Source of the DNA: a bacterium
Lineage (GTDB): Bacteria; Hinthialibacterota; Hinthialibacteria; Hinthialibacterales; Hinthialibacteraceae
Direction: 5' to 3'
DNA length: 43,394 bases
Assembly: GCA_016125385.1 (NCBI GenBank)
Contig: WGLV01000038.1
Coordinates: 1-43,394 of the forward strand
Below, piece after piece: positions 25,301-33,097 of the stretch. The notes beneath the pieces were generated by a model, which was given only the letters and a program-made list of their open reading frames with translations, had not been told where the DNA came from and did not search any database. Made by a program: the position numbers and the translations under genes. Numbering within the stretch: the stretch's first letter is position 1; every line of letters begins with the position of its first letter.

Positions 25301-27081
25301 TGGTGGCGCCGGATAAAGAGGAAGAACCCGAGCCCGGCGCCGACCCGTTCGAAGAAATTCTCAAACGCAAGGATCCACTGAAGTACGAAATCGATCCGGT
25401 TTGGGAATCGGAAGAACTGACTTCGTTCCAGAAACAGATCGCCATCCCAGCTGACAAGGTCGCGGCGGGCCATACCTATCGAGTCCGCGTCAAAATGAAG
25501 GACGACAATGGCGTGTGGAGCCATTGGTCGCTGCCGGTTCAATTCACCGCACAAGCGGCGGACACCGAACTCGCCGCCCTGCAAAACCTGCGCGTGACCG
25601 AACTCATGTACAACCCGCCCGGCGGGACGGATTACGAATATCTTGAACTGCACAACACCAGCCAGACCGAAACGATCGATCTCAGCGGCTTTGCCATGAC
25701 CGATGGCGTATCATTCGTCTTCCCACCCGGCTCAACCATTGAGCCGGATCAATACGTTTTACTCACTCACGCCGCATCGGACATCGACCGCGCCGCGTTC
25801 AGACTGTATTACCAGTTAGATAACGCCATACCAATCTATGGCCCCATCACGGGCAAGTTTGACAACGGGGGCGAGCAACTCACCCTGCAAACCGCCACGC
25901 TGGGCCGGACCGTCGTCTCTTTTGAATACGGGGATGGTCGCGGATGGCCTCTCGCCGCCGATGGCTCGGGTCATACCCTGGTCCCGCTCGGCTCCTCCAT
26001 CATAGACGAACCGGACGGCTCTCTCGATTACGGGCGCAACTGGCGAACGAGCGCTTATATTGGCGGCTCTCCCGGCCATGCCGATCCCAATCCCTTACAA
26101 AGCCTGATCCTGAATGAGATCGCGGCGAACACCTCGGATGACGATGACTGGGTTGAGATACTGAATCCGTCGCCTGACGCCATTCACCTCGGCGGTTGGT
26201 ATCTCAGCGACGACAAGGGGCAGCCTGATAGATGGCCGCTGCCCGCTCTGGATCTGAAACCGGGCGAATCGATCGTCTTCGACGCCAGCACAGGCTTCAA
26301 CGTAAATGGAGAAGGATTTGCGTTCGGCCAGAACGGTGAGGACGCCCTGCTATCTTATCTGCCTGGCGGCGGTCATGATCGCGTCGCTGACGCCGTCAGT
26401 TTCAAAGCGCAGGATCTTGACGAAACGTGGAGCCGCGCCGCGGGCCCGGGTGAATTCTGGGGCGCCGCGCCTCCCACGAAAAACCGTCCCAACGCGGACG
26501 CGCTGGTTTCAATCTCGATTGACGAGCTGATGTATCACCCCCTGGATAACGGGGACGCCGCCGATTCCACGTCGCTTGAATACATTGAACTGGTCAATTC
26601 AACTAGTTTCCCCCTCGCGCTTTCGACGCCGCTCGGCCCGTGGCGCATTGATGGAGGCGTCGAGTTCATCTTCCCGCCCGGCGTTACGTTGCCTGCGGGC
26701 GGACGGCTGCTGGTGGTGGGCTTTGATCCCAGCGATTCCGCGCGGCGTCATGCCTTTCTCGACGCGTACCAGTTGAATGACCAGACCGTAACGCTCGAAG
26801 GACCCTTCACCGGTTCTCTCTCCAATCGTGGAGAACGGGTCGCGGTCGAAAAACTGCTTGGCGTCGATCCTGCGGACGGCTCGCTTGCCTGGTCGATCGT
26901 CGATGAGGCGATTTACTTCGACCGCGCGCCCTGGCCGGCGGAAGCGGACGGCACAGGCATGGCCCTGCAACGCGTATCGACGCGCATCTCGGCGAACGAT
27001 CCGCTTAACTGGCGGGCCGACGCCCCAACGCCGGGTGAACGCAATTCAAATACTCCCGTGTCGAACTGGATGGTGTACTGA
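22357..27081 (+). CDS. Large secreted protein: lamin-tail domains around a CotH kinase-fold domain
   Basis: 1574 aa. Signal peptide residues 1-26 (ends SVRA). Lamin-tail domain 1 spans about 27-185 (VVINEIHYDPDLSTEWVEFI, DLSGWRI, FPPG). An Ig/FN3-like segment spans about 195-320. The CotH domain (about 340-745) has RARGG, DRYYNYRSIVESI, GKNYYYYL and PWDLDL (Asp617 and Asp619); the last is the metal-binding Asp motif of the CotH atypical secretory kinases. A jelly-roll-like segment (about 835-975; YDDGFNMWINGVLVAQSN) follows, then an FN3-like piece. Three more lamin-tail domains start near 1075, 1248 and 1384. No sorting signal is obvious at the C-terminus. AGGGGAG precedes the ATG. The protein is probably a cell-surface or matrix factor; the target is unknown. 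Confidence 0.88.
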   Translation: MPCKPVLTYIIGLFAFTIIVSLSVRADVVINEIHYDPDLSTEWVEFIELFNDSDAAVDLSGWRIANAVDFTFPPGMSIAAHGFRVVAQDLSAVRNKYAVPTSVMAGPFQGRLANEGDKVELHDAQGKTIDEVDYQLGFPWPTTGDPIPANSSGTSHSIQLVNPSFDNDLGGSWRSAAPTPGKENSVFANNIAPQIRQVEHSPKQPKSNQPVTVTAKITDPDGVASVNLLYQIVDPGHYIKLSDAEYQSTWQTVAMHDDGSNGDLIAGDFTYTVILPPELQVHRRLMRYLITASDTHGETVKVPYDDDPQPNFAYFIYDGVPDWTGSARPGREPEVTYSGDMLSSVPVYQLISSKDEVERCTWIEHRSDNEYHYMGTLVYDGVVYDHVWFRARGGVWRYSMGKNMWKFNMNRGHYFQAKDDYGRPYATKWNKVNLGANIQQADYLHRGEQGMFESVGFRLFNMAGMEASNTNFVHFRIIDEESEVGTNNAAHPPMTDRGTQYDGDFWGLYLAVEQVDGRFLDEHGLPDGNLYKMENGWGEIRNQSPYGVTDSSDLRSFLSGYSQRPSTQFWRDQTNLDRYYNYRSIVESIHQYDIANGKNYYYYLNPETNKWFQIPWDLDLTWADNMYGQGDDPFKQAGILNNNSIDRDYQNRMREIRDLLYNPDQTNQLIYEYARFIYNPHGESFVDADRAMWDYHWVMGNQAASRGYNNPSKSGQGRFYQIAPTRDFPGMLQIMKDYVLSRGDWIDRRILDNDINVPETPVILSKSDDFSVNNLVFETSEFSPTASNSSFAAMKWRIAEVEPFSKPWDPADSGPPGFNLLISDNDRWKYFKGTQEPSEPRTAWRERDFNDSSWQAGPAPIGYGETVIRTNLDDMRGGYTTFYMRKTFTVDDLNKIGPVTAYMLYDDGFNMWINGVLVAQSNVDSDDLPYDAVAEHRENTNYVEVPLPDPSGYLVEGTNIIAIQVVNQYLSQSSDCFMDLALVAPDKEEEPEPGADPFEEILKRKDPLKYEIDPVWESEELTSFQKQIAIPADKVAAGHTYRVRVKMKDDNGVWSHWSLPVQFTAQAADTELAALQNLRVTELMYNPPGGTDYEYLELHNTSQTETIDLSGFAMTDGVSFVFPPGSTIEPDQYVLLTHAASDIDRAAFRLYYQLDNAIPIYGPITGKFDNGGEQLTLQTATLGRTVVSFEYGDGRGWPLAADGSGHTLVPLGSSIIDEPDGSLDYGRNWRTSAYIGGSPGHADPNPLQSLILNEIAANTSDDDDWVEILNPSPDAIHLGGWYLSDDKGQPDRWPLPALDLKPGESIVFDASTGFNVNGEGFAFGQNGEDALLSYLPGGGHDRVADAVSFKAQDLDETWSRAAGPGEFWGAAPPTKNRPNADALVSISIDELMYHPLDNGDAADSTSLEYIELVNSTSFPLALSTPLGPWRIDGGVEFIFPPGVTLPAGGRLLVVGFDPSDSARRHAFLDAYQLNDQTVTLEGPFTGSLSNRGERVAVEKLLGVDPADGSLAWSIVDEAIYFDRAPWPAEADGTGMALQRVSTRISANDPLNWRADAPTPGERNSNTPVSNWMVY

Positions 27082-27157
27082 TGAGTTCGCCTGACAAACA
27101 TAAGGCGTCTTTTCTGATTCACGCCGCTTGATTCCAGCCCTCTTTATACCGCATGAT

Positions 27158-27198
27158 TCTACCCATCCCGCCTGGCGGGGTGGGTAGATTCATTTTTT
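27158..27198 (+). terminator. Strong hairpin with T-run after the CotH gene and just before tolC-like gene
   Basis: TCTACCCATCCCGC pairs with GCGGGGTGGGTAGA (14 bp with one G-T wobble) over a 3-base loop. TTCATTTTTTG follows on the plus strand. It ends about 30 bases before the ATG at 27229, leaving no room for a normal promoter between them. It could therefore be a terminator with read-through or an attenuator for the efflux operon. Confidence 0.8.
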
Positions 27199-27228
27199 GT
27201 TGAAATATGTCATCGGGATGTAACAAAT

Positions 27229-28824
27229 ATGTATTTGAGCCGCCTGACTTTGATTGCGATTTTATCCTCGGCCGCCCTGCATGGCTGGGCTCAGCCTGAC
27301 GACTGGCTTGATCAAGCGCGAGTCATCACCCTTCGCGACGCGCTGGTAATCTGCATTGAGCAGAATCTGAATATTCGAGCGGAAGCCCTTGAGCCCGTCA
27401 TCCAGCGGCAGGACGTCGAGATTCTCGACGCCGACTTCGATCCGGCTCTATTTGGCTCGCTCTATGCAAATGAAGACAATACGCCGTCGTCCTCTTCACT
27501 GACGGCGGGCGGTTTTAACCAATCCGAAAGACAGGGAGCGCGAGCCGGGGTCCGGCAAACGTTCGAGACCGGGCTCGAAGCCGATCTCTCGTTCGATACC
27601 CTCCGGTCTCAAAACAACTCTCGTGTACAGGGTCTCAGCCCGCAATACCAGAGTTATCTCACTCTGAACCTGACCCAGCCAATCCTGAAAGGATTTGGAG
27701 CCAATATAAACACAACCCAACTCCGAATCGCCCGCAACGACGTGCAGGCCGCCATCTTCGCCTATCAGGACCGCATCCGCCAGATCGCCTACCAGGTCGA
27801 GCGATCTTACTATCAGCTTTCGGAAGCGATTGAGGTCTATCACCAGCGAATCGAATCCAAGAAACTTGCTCAGATACTCATTGACGGAAACCGCCAAAAA
27901 TTCGACGCCGGCCTTGTACCCATCAGCGAAGTTCAGCAAGCCGAATCGGCGGCCGCCGCCCGTGACGAACAGATCGTCCTCGCTCGTCAAAACGTTGAAA
28001 TCGCCTCCAATCGATTGAACGACCTGCTTGAGTTCCGCAACCAGAACCGCCAGGCGGCGCCCATGCTCGCCTCAGAGCCGCTACAGGTCACGCCCTATCA
28101 ACCAATGGAGTTCGATGAGTGCATGAGCGCCGCGCTCGAACAACGCCCTGATTGGCAAGAACAGCAACTCAATTTTCAGAACTGGGACATCCGCCTCGAA
28201 TATTCACGCAATCAGCTGTACCCCAGCCTTGATCTTGAATCGACTCTGACGCTCAACGGTCTTTCCGGAGTTCTGCGAGGCGCCAGCATCTTTGATGAAA
28301 ACGGCGACCAGCTGCGCAATCCACACGCGGGCGGGTATTTCGATTCATACGGCAATATGGTTGAAGGCGAGGGGTATACGTGGTACGTCGGTCTCCGCGT
28401 CGAATTTCCACTCGGCAATCGCGCCGCCCGCGCCCGGCTTCGCATGTCGGAGGAGCAGAAAAAGCAGGCATTGCTTGAATTACAGCGTATGCAGGGATCC
28501 ATCGAAACGGAAATCAAAAACGGCCAGGTCAATCAGAGCCGCAGTTGGGAACGAATTCTCGCCGCTGAACGTTTCGTTCATCTCGCCCAAACCACGCTCG
28601 ATCAGGAAATGCAGAAACTGCAGGAAGGCGCCACCGACGCTTTCCATGTACTCGATCTTCAAGACGACCTGGTCGACGCCCGCCTGCGGTTGATCTCGGC
28701 CCGGGCGGATTTTTTATTGGGCGAGGCGGAACTTTTCAACGCGATGGGCGCGACTATGAAACGACTGAATATATACACTGGCGTTGAACGCGGATTGTTT
28801 TCAGGCCTGATCTCATCGGAGTAA
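27229..28824 (+). CDS. TolC-family outer-membrane efflux channel
   Basis: 531 aa. The signal peptide ends HGWAQ. Two outer-membrane-efflux-protein repeats follow: one with VITLRDALVICIEQNLNIRAEALEP, NLTQPILKGFG, YQVERSYYQLSEA and DAGLVPISEVQQAESAAAARDEQ; one with ALEQRPDWQEQQLNFQNWD, YSRNQLYPSLDL, GLRVEFPLGNRAAR and EGATDAFHVLDLQDDLVDARLRL. It forms the trimeric outer-membrane exit duct of a tripartite pump. The gene is 6 bases before the adaptor gene, so the three pump genes form one operon. The ribosome binding site is poor (GGGATG about 10 bases upstream), consistent with control at the preceding hairpin. Confidence 0.92.
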   Translation: MYLSRLTLIAILSSAALHGWAQPDDWLDQARVITLRDALVICIEQNLNIRAEALEPVIQRQDVEILDADFDPALFGSLYANEDNTPSSSSLTAGGFNQSERQGARAGVRQTFETGLEADLSFDTLRSQNNSRVQGLSPQYQSYLTLNLTQPILKGFGANINTTQLRIARNDVQAAIFAYQDRIRQIAYQVERSYYQLSEAIEVYHQRIESKKLAQILIDGNRQKFDAGLVPISEVQQAESAAAARDEQIVLARQNVEIASNRLNDLLEFRNQNRQAAPMLASEPLQVTPYQPMEFDECMSAALEQRPDWQEQQLNFQNWDIRLEYSRNQLYPSLDLESTLTLNGLSGVLRGASIFDENGDQLRNPHAGGYFDSYGNMVEGEGYTWYVGLRVEFPLGNRAARARLRMSEEQKKQALLELQRMQGSIETEIKNGQVNQSRSWERILAAERFVHLAQTTLDQEMQKLQEGATDAFHVLDLQDDLVDARLRLISARADFLLGEAELFNAMGATMKRLNIYTGVERGLFSGLISSE

Positions 28825-28830
28825 ACAAGC

Positions 28831-29961
28831 GTGACGAAGTCATCGATTGCCTTGATAGGTATGATCGCCGCCGCGATGATCGCCCAGGGATGCGGTCAGA
28901 AAGCCGCCACCGAGGCCGCCAAGGCGCCCGCCGTCATCCCCGTTCTGGTTCAGCCCGCGCGTGAGCAGCGCGTCGAGTATACCTATGACCAGGTAGGCGC
29001 TCTTAAAGCTTTTCAGGAAGTCGTTATCAAGGCGGAAACCGCCGGCGCCATCACGGAGATCAATTTCAAAGAAGGCCAGCCCGTTTCCAAAGACGATGTG
29101 CTCGTTAAACTCGAAGACGATAAAATCCAGGCGCAAATCAGGAATAACGACGCCTCGCTTCAGCAACTCGAAGTTCGTCTCGCCAATCGCAAAAAAGAAC
29201 GGGAACGCAACGAACCCCTTGTCAAATCGAAACTCGTCTCTCCCCAGCAGTTCGACGACATCGTCGCCGACATCAATGAACTCGAAGCCATGATCGCTCA
29301 GGCGAAAGCGGCCCGGTCGCTCAATCAGGAACGCCTCGCCGATACGCTTATCCGCGCGCCCTTCGACGCCACCGCCGGCGCCCGTTCCATCTCCATCGGC
29401 GACTTCGTCGAAGTTGGTGATCCGGTGGTGACGCTGGTCGCCCTTGATCCTCTTGAAATCCAGTTCCAGGCGCTTGAACGCGAACTGCCCCGAATCTCCA
29501 TCGGTCAGGACGTATCGCTCAATGTCGACGCTTATCCCGACCGCACGTTTCACGGGACCGTCTATTTCATCTCCCCCCGGGTCGACGACCAGACGCGCAC
29601 CGCCGAAATCAAGGCGCGCATCGACAACGGCGATCGTTTACTGAAACCCGGTATGTTCGCCCGCGTCTCACTCATCACCGAGGTGCATGAACGCGCCGTC
29701 GTGGTTCCCACCGAGAGCATCATCCGCACCGAGGATGAATACTTTCTCTATTACGTGGAAAACGGCGCGCCGCACAAACTCGTCGTCCAGATTGGGAAAC
29801 GTACTCCCGACTGGTCTGAAGTCATCACTGATCCCCCCGTGCTTCATGAAGGAGTTCCCATCATCGTGGAAGGAAAATACGCGGTGAAAGAGGGCGCCGA
29901 GATTCAGATACTCGACGCGCCCGCCGCCGTTGAATCCACCGAACCCGCGATTCAGGAGTAA
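28831..29961 (+). CDS. RND efflux periplasmic adaptor (membrane fusion) lipoprotein
   Basis: 376 aa with a GTG start; GGAG lies 9 bases upstream. The leader MIAAAMIAQGCG has a lipobox ending in Cys21, so it is probably lipid-anchored. In order: lipoyl/biotinyl half-motif (VVIKAETAGAITEINFKEGQPV), alpha-helical hairpin of about 75 residues, second lipoyl half (LADTLIRAPFDATAG), beta-barrel (PLEIQFQALERELPRI, DRTFHGTVYFISP, LKPGMFARVSL) and membrane-proximal domain. It links the RND pump to TolC. It starts 6 bases after the tolC-like gene, and its stop is 6 bases before the pump start. Confidence 0.93.
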   Translation: MTKSSIALIGMIAAAMIAQGCGQKAATEAAKAPAVIPVLVQPAREQRVEYTYDQVGALKAFQEVVIKAETAGAITEINFKEGQPVSKDDVLVKLEDDKIQAQIRNNDASLQQLEVRLANRKKERERNEPLVKSKLVSPQQFDDIVADINELEAMIAQAKAARSLNQERLADTLIRAPFDATAGARSISIGDFVEVGDPVVTLVALDPLEIQFQALERELPRISIGQDVSLNVDAYPDRTFHGTVYFISPRVDDQTRTAEIKARIDNGDRLLKPGMFARVSLITEVHERAVVVPTESIIRTEDEYFLYYVENGAPHKLVVQIGKRTPDWSEVITDPPVLHEGVPIIVEGKYAVKEGAEIQILDAPAAVESTEPAIQE

Positions 29962-29967
29962 GGGGGC

Positions 29968-32900
29968 ATGTTTCTACCCACGTTTTCGATTCACCGGCCC
30001 GTCGCCGCCACCATGCTGGTGGCGGTCTTCGTCGTATTCGGCGTAATCGGTCTCGGCCGCCTCGGCGTCTCCCTTTTCCCCAATGTCGATTACCCCATCG
30101 TCAGCGTCAGAACCGACTGGGAACACGCGCGGCCCGAAGAAGTCGACAACGACGTCACCGACGCGTTGGAAGACGCGGTCAGCGGCGTCAGCGGAATCAA
30201 ACACATCACCTCCCAGAGTTCCGAAGGCCGTTCAACCATCACCATCGAATTCGAACTCGATAAAGACATCGACGTAGCCGCTCAGGAGGTTCGAGACAAG
30301 GTTTCGTCCGAACTCGACGAGCTTCCGCGTGAGGCGGAACTGCCAACCATCGAGAAACAGGACGCGAACGCTCAATCCATTCTGATGCTCGCTATCACCG
30401 GGCAGTACGCCGTGGAAGACCTGACCCGCATCGCGCAGGATCACGTCCGCCCCATGATTCAGAAAATCGCAGGCGTGGGCGAGGTTCCCTTACGCGGAGA
30501 CCGCCGCATGGAAGTTCACATCCGCCTGTATCGTGAAAAACTCGCGGCGTATGGTATCGGCGTCAATCAGGTCATCGACGCGGTCCGCGCTCAGCACGTG
30601 CAGGTCCCCGGCGGCAAGGTTGAAACCAGCGCGCAGGAATTCAGCATCCGCACGCTGGCTGAATTCCCCACGCCCGAAGCCTTTAACTCGCTCATCGTCG
30701 CGAACTGGAAAGGCGCTCCCATCCGCATCCGCGATATTGGCTACTCGATAGGAGCGCGCGAAGAAGACCGCGGCGCCTCGAAAATTTCGACCGATGGCGT
30801 GACCAGCAAAACCGTCTCACTGGGCGTGAATCCACGAACCGGCGCCAACGAAGTCGCCATCGCCAACAAGGTCAAAGCCCTCCTGCCCGACATCCGCCGT
30901 TCGCTGCCCGAAGGCGTATCCATTCAGATTTCCGTCGACCGTACTCACTTCATTGAACAATCCATCCGCGAAGTGGAAGATCACCTCATCATCGGCGGAA
31001 TCTGCGCCGCGCTGGTCATCTTTTTCTTTCTGCAGAATTTCCGCACCACGCTGATCAGCGCCATCTCCATCCCCGTCTCCATTCTCGCCACCTTCGCCTG
31101 CATGTACGCCCTTGGCTTTACCATGAATAACATGACCATGCTGGGGCTGGTGGTCGCGGTGGGCATCGTCATCGACGACTCGATCGTCATGGTTGAAAAT
31201 ATCTTTCGCCATCGCCGCGAACTAAAAAAAACCGCCATGCAGGCGGCGCTCGACGGCTCATCCGAAATCGCCTTCGCGGTGGTGGCCGCCACGATGGTAT
31301 TGGCCGGCGTTTTTCTGCCGGTGGCCTTTATGGGCAGCATGACCGGCCGCTTCTTTTACCAGTTCGCCATCACTGTGGCGTTTTCCGTGGCGATCTCGAT
31401 GCTGGTCGCGTTGACGCTGGCGCCGATGTTGTGCTCGCGGATGCTGCGACTGCAGGGGCATACCTCCGTCATCTTCATGCCGTTTGAATGGTTTATGGCG
31501 TTCTCCGTTCGGGTTTATCGAATACTGCTTCGATTCTGCCTGCGCTATCGGTTCATTGTCATTCTTCTCGCCGCCGCCGCGATGGGAGGCGGCTGGATGA
31601 TGTACGAACGCATCGGCAAGGAATTTATCACCGCGGAAGATCAGAGCCGCTTTCTCATCCGCGTCGTGGCGCCGCTTTCGTACTCACCAGAGAAGACCGA
31701 AACCGTCATGGATCGGATTCGTTCGATTTTGAACTCGATCCCCGAAGTACAGATCTTTTACTCTTTCGTGGGCGCGGGCGGATCAAACAAAGGGTTTGCT
31801 TACGTCACGCTGGTTCCCAAAAGCCAGCGCGAGCGAAGCCAGTTTGACATCCAGTCTCTCGTACGCCAGAAACTCAAATCGCTGCCCGACGTGCGCGCCT
31901 CGGTCACCGATCTCTCTCCGCTGGGCGGCCGCTCGCGCAATGAAGACATTCAACTCGCGATTCAAGGCCCAAGCATTGAGGAGATCGACAAGTATTCAGA
32001 AATACTGATGGACCGTATTTCGGAAACGCCCGGCTATATCGGCGTGACTCGTGATCTGGAAATCGGCAAGCCGGAGGTCCGCGTGCTGATCGATCGTGAC
32101 AAGGCGGCCGACGCGGGCGTTGAAGTCAGCGAAGTGGCTCGCGCGGTCGGCGCGCTGATGGGCGGCGCCATCGTGGGCGAGTATAAAGAAGGCGGCAAGA
32201 GTTATGACATCCGCGTTCGGCTCGACGAACAGGAACGCCTGATTCCGGAAGATATTGAGCGAATCTATTTGAAAAACTCAAAAGGCGAACTGGTTGACGC
32301 CGCGGGCATCGTGCGCCTGGAAGAAGGCGTCGGCCCCAGCGTCATTACCCGTCTCGACCGCCAGCGTTCGGCGACCATATACGCCAATCTGGAAGGCAAG
32401 GTACTCGGCGACGCATTGGAAGAAGTACGTGCGATGGCCAACGAAGTATTACCGGAAGGGTACAACATCAAGTTCGGCGGCCGCGCCGAGTCATATACCG
32501 AAACGGGTGATTACGTCGTTCTGGCTTTTGTGTTATCGATTATCCTGACCTACATGATTCTCGCGGCGCAGTTCGAAAGTTTCGTGTATCCGTTCTCGAT
32601 CATGATGGGTCTGCCCCTGTCGTTTGTCGGCGCATTCGGCTTGTTACTCGCGCTGGGCAACACGCTCAACCTGTTTTCAATGATAGGAATGATTCTGCTG
32701 GTCGGTCTCGCCACCAAAAACGGCATTCTGCTGGTTGAATACGCCAACCAGCTTCGCGATAAAGGCCTGTCGATCAATGAAGCGCTGATCGAATCGGGCG
32801 CGACCCGTCTGCGCCCCATCCTGATGACGGCGGTCTCCACCATCGCGGGCGTAATTCCCGTCGTGATCGGTCTCGGCGAAGGTAGCGAGAGCCGCCAGCC

Positions 32901-33045
32901 GATGGGCGTGGCGATCTCCGGCGGTATGATTTCTTCCACCTTCCTCACCCTGCTGGTCGTTCCTGTGGTATATTCGTATCTCGATCAATTCACGCGTTGG
33001 CGTTTTCTCCAGTTTCTGAAACGCGGCGTGTTCGTGGATGACTGA
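29968..33045 (+). CDS. RND-family inner-membrane efflux transporter (AcrB/MdtB-like)
   Basis: 1025 aa, full length with the RND plan of 12 transmembrane segments and two large periplasmic loops. TM1 starts near residue 12. In TM4 the proton-relay pair is Asp403-Asp404 (GIVIDDSIVMVEN), and in TM10 Lys917 (GLATKNGILLVEYANQL) completes the relay. The periplasmic phrases FPNVDYPIVSVRT, SSEGRSTITIEF and GVGEVPLRGDRRMEVHI match hydrophobe/amphiphile pumps. The substrate may be drugs, bile-like compounds or lipids; it cannot be read from sequence. GGAGTAAGGGGGC precedes the ATG. Last gene of the pump set; the GH2 gene follows 52 bases later and might be transcribed with it. Confidence 0.95.
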   Translation: MFLPTFSIHRPVAATMLVAVFVVFGVIGLGRLGVSLFPNVDYPIVSVRTDWEHARPEEVDNDVTDALEDAVSGVSGIKHITSQSSEGRSTITIEFELDKDIDVAAQEVRDKVSSELDELPREAELPTIEKQDANAQSILMLAITGQYAVEDLTRIAQDHVRPMIQKIAGVGEVPLRGDRRMEVHIRLYREKLAAYGIGVNQVIDAVRAQHVQVPGGKVETSAQEFSIRTLAEFPTPEAFNSLIVANWKGAPIRIRDIGYSIGAREEDRGASKISTDGVTSKTVSLGVNPRTGANEVAIANKVKALLPDIRRSLPEGVSIQISVDRTHFIEQSIREVEDHLIIGGICAALVIFFFLQNFRTTLISAISIPVSILATFACMYALGFTMNNMTMLGLVVAVGIVIDDSIVMVENIFRHRRELKKTAMQAALDGSSEIAFAVVAATMVLAGVFLPVAFMGSMTGRFFYQFAITVAFSVAISMLVALTLAPMLCSRMLRLQGHTSVIFMPFEWFMAFSVRVYRILLRFCLRYRFIVILLAAAAMGGGWMMYERIGKEFITAEDQSRFLIRVVAPLSYSPEKTETVMDRIRSILNSIPEVQIFYSFVGAGGSNKGFAYVTLVPKSQRERSQFDIQSLVRQKLKSLPDVRASVTDLSPLGGRSRNEDIQLAIQGPSIEEIDKYSEILMDRISETPGYIGVTRDLEIGKPEVRVLIDRDKAADAGVEVSEVARAVGALMGGAIVGEYKEGGKSYDIRVRLDEQERLIPEDIERIYLKNSKGELVDAAGIVRLEEGVGPSVITRLDRQRSATIYANLEGKVLGDALEEVRAMANEVLPEGYNIKFGGRAESYTETGDYVVLAFVLSIILTYMILAAQFESFVYPFSIMMGLPLSFVGAFGLLLALGNTLNLFSMIGMILLVGLATKNGILLVEYANQLRDKGLSINEALIESGATRLRPILMTAVSTIAGVIPVVIGLGEGSESRQPMGVAISGGMISSTFLTLLVVPVVYSYLDQFTRWRFLQFLKRGVFVDD

Positions 33046-33097
33046 TCCACGCCGTTTCAATCCGATTTCTATCAATATCTCATCGTGGGAGGCGATC

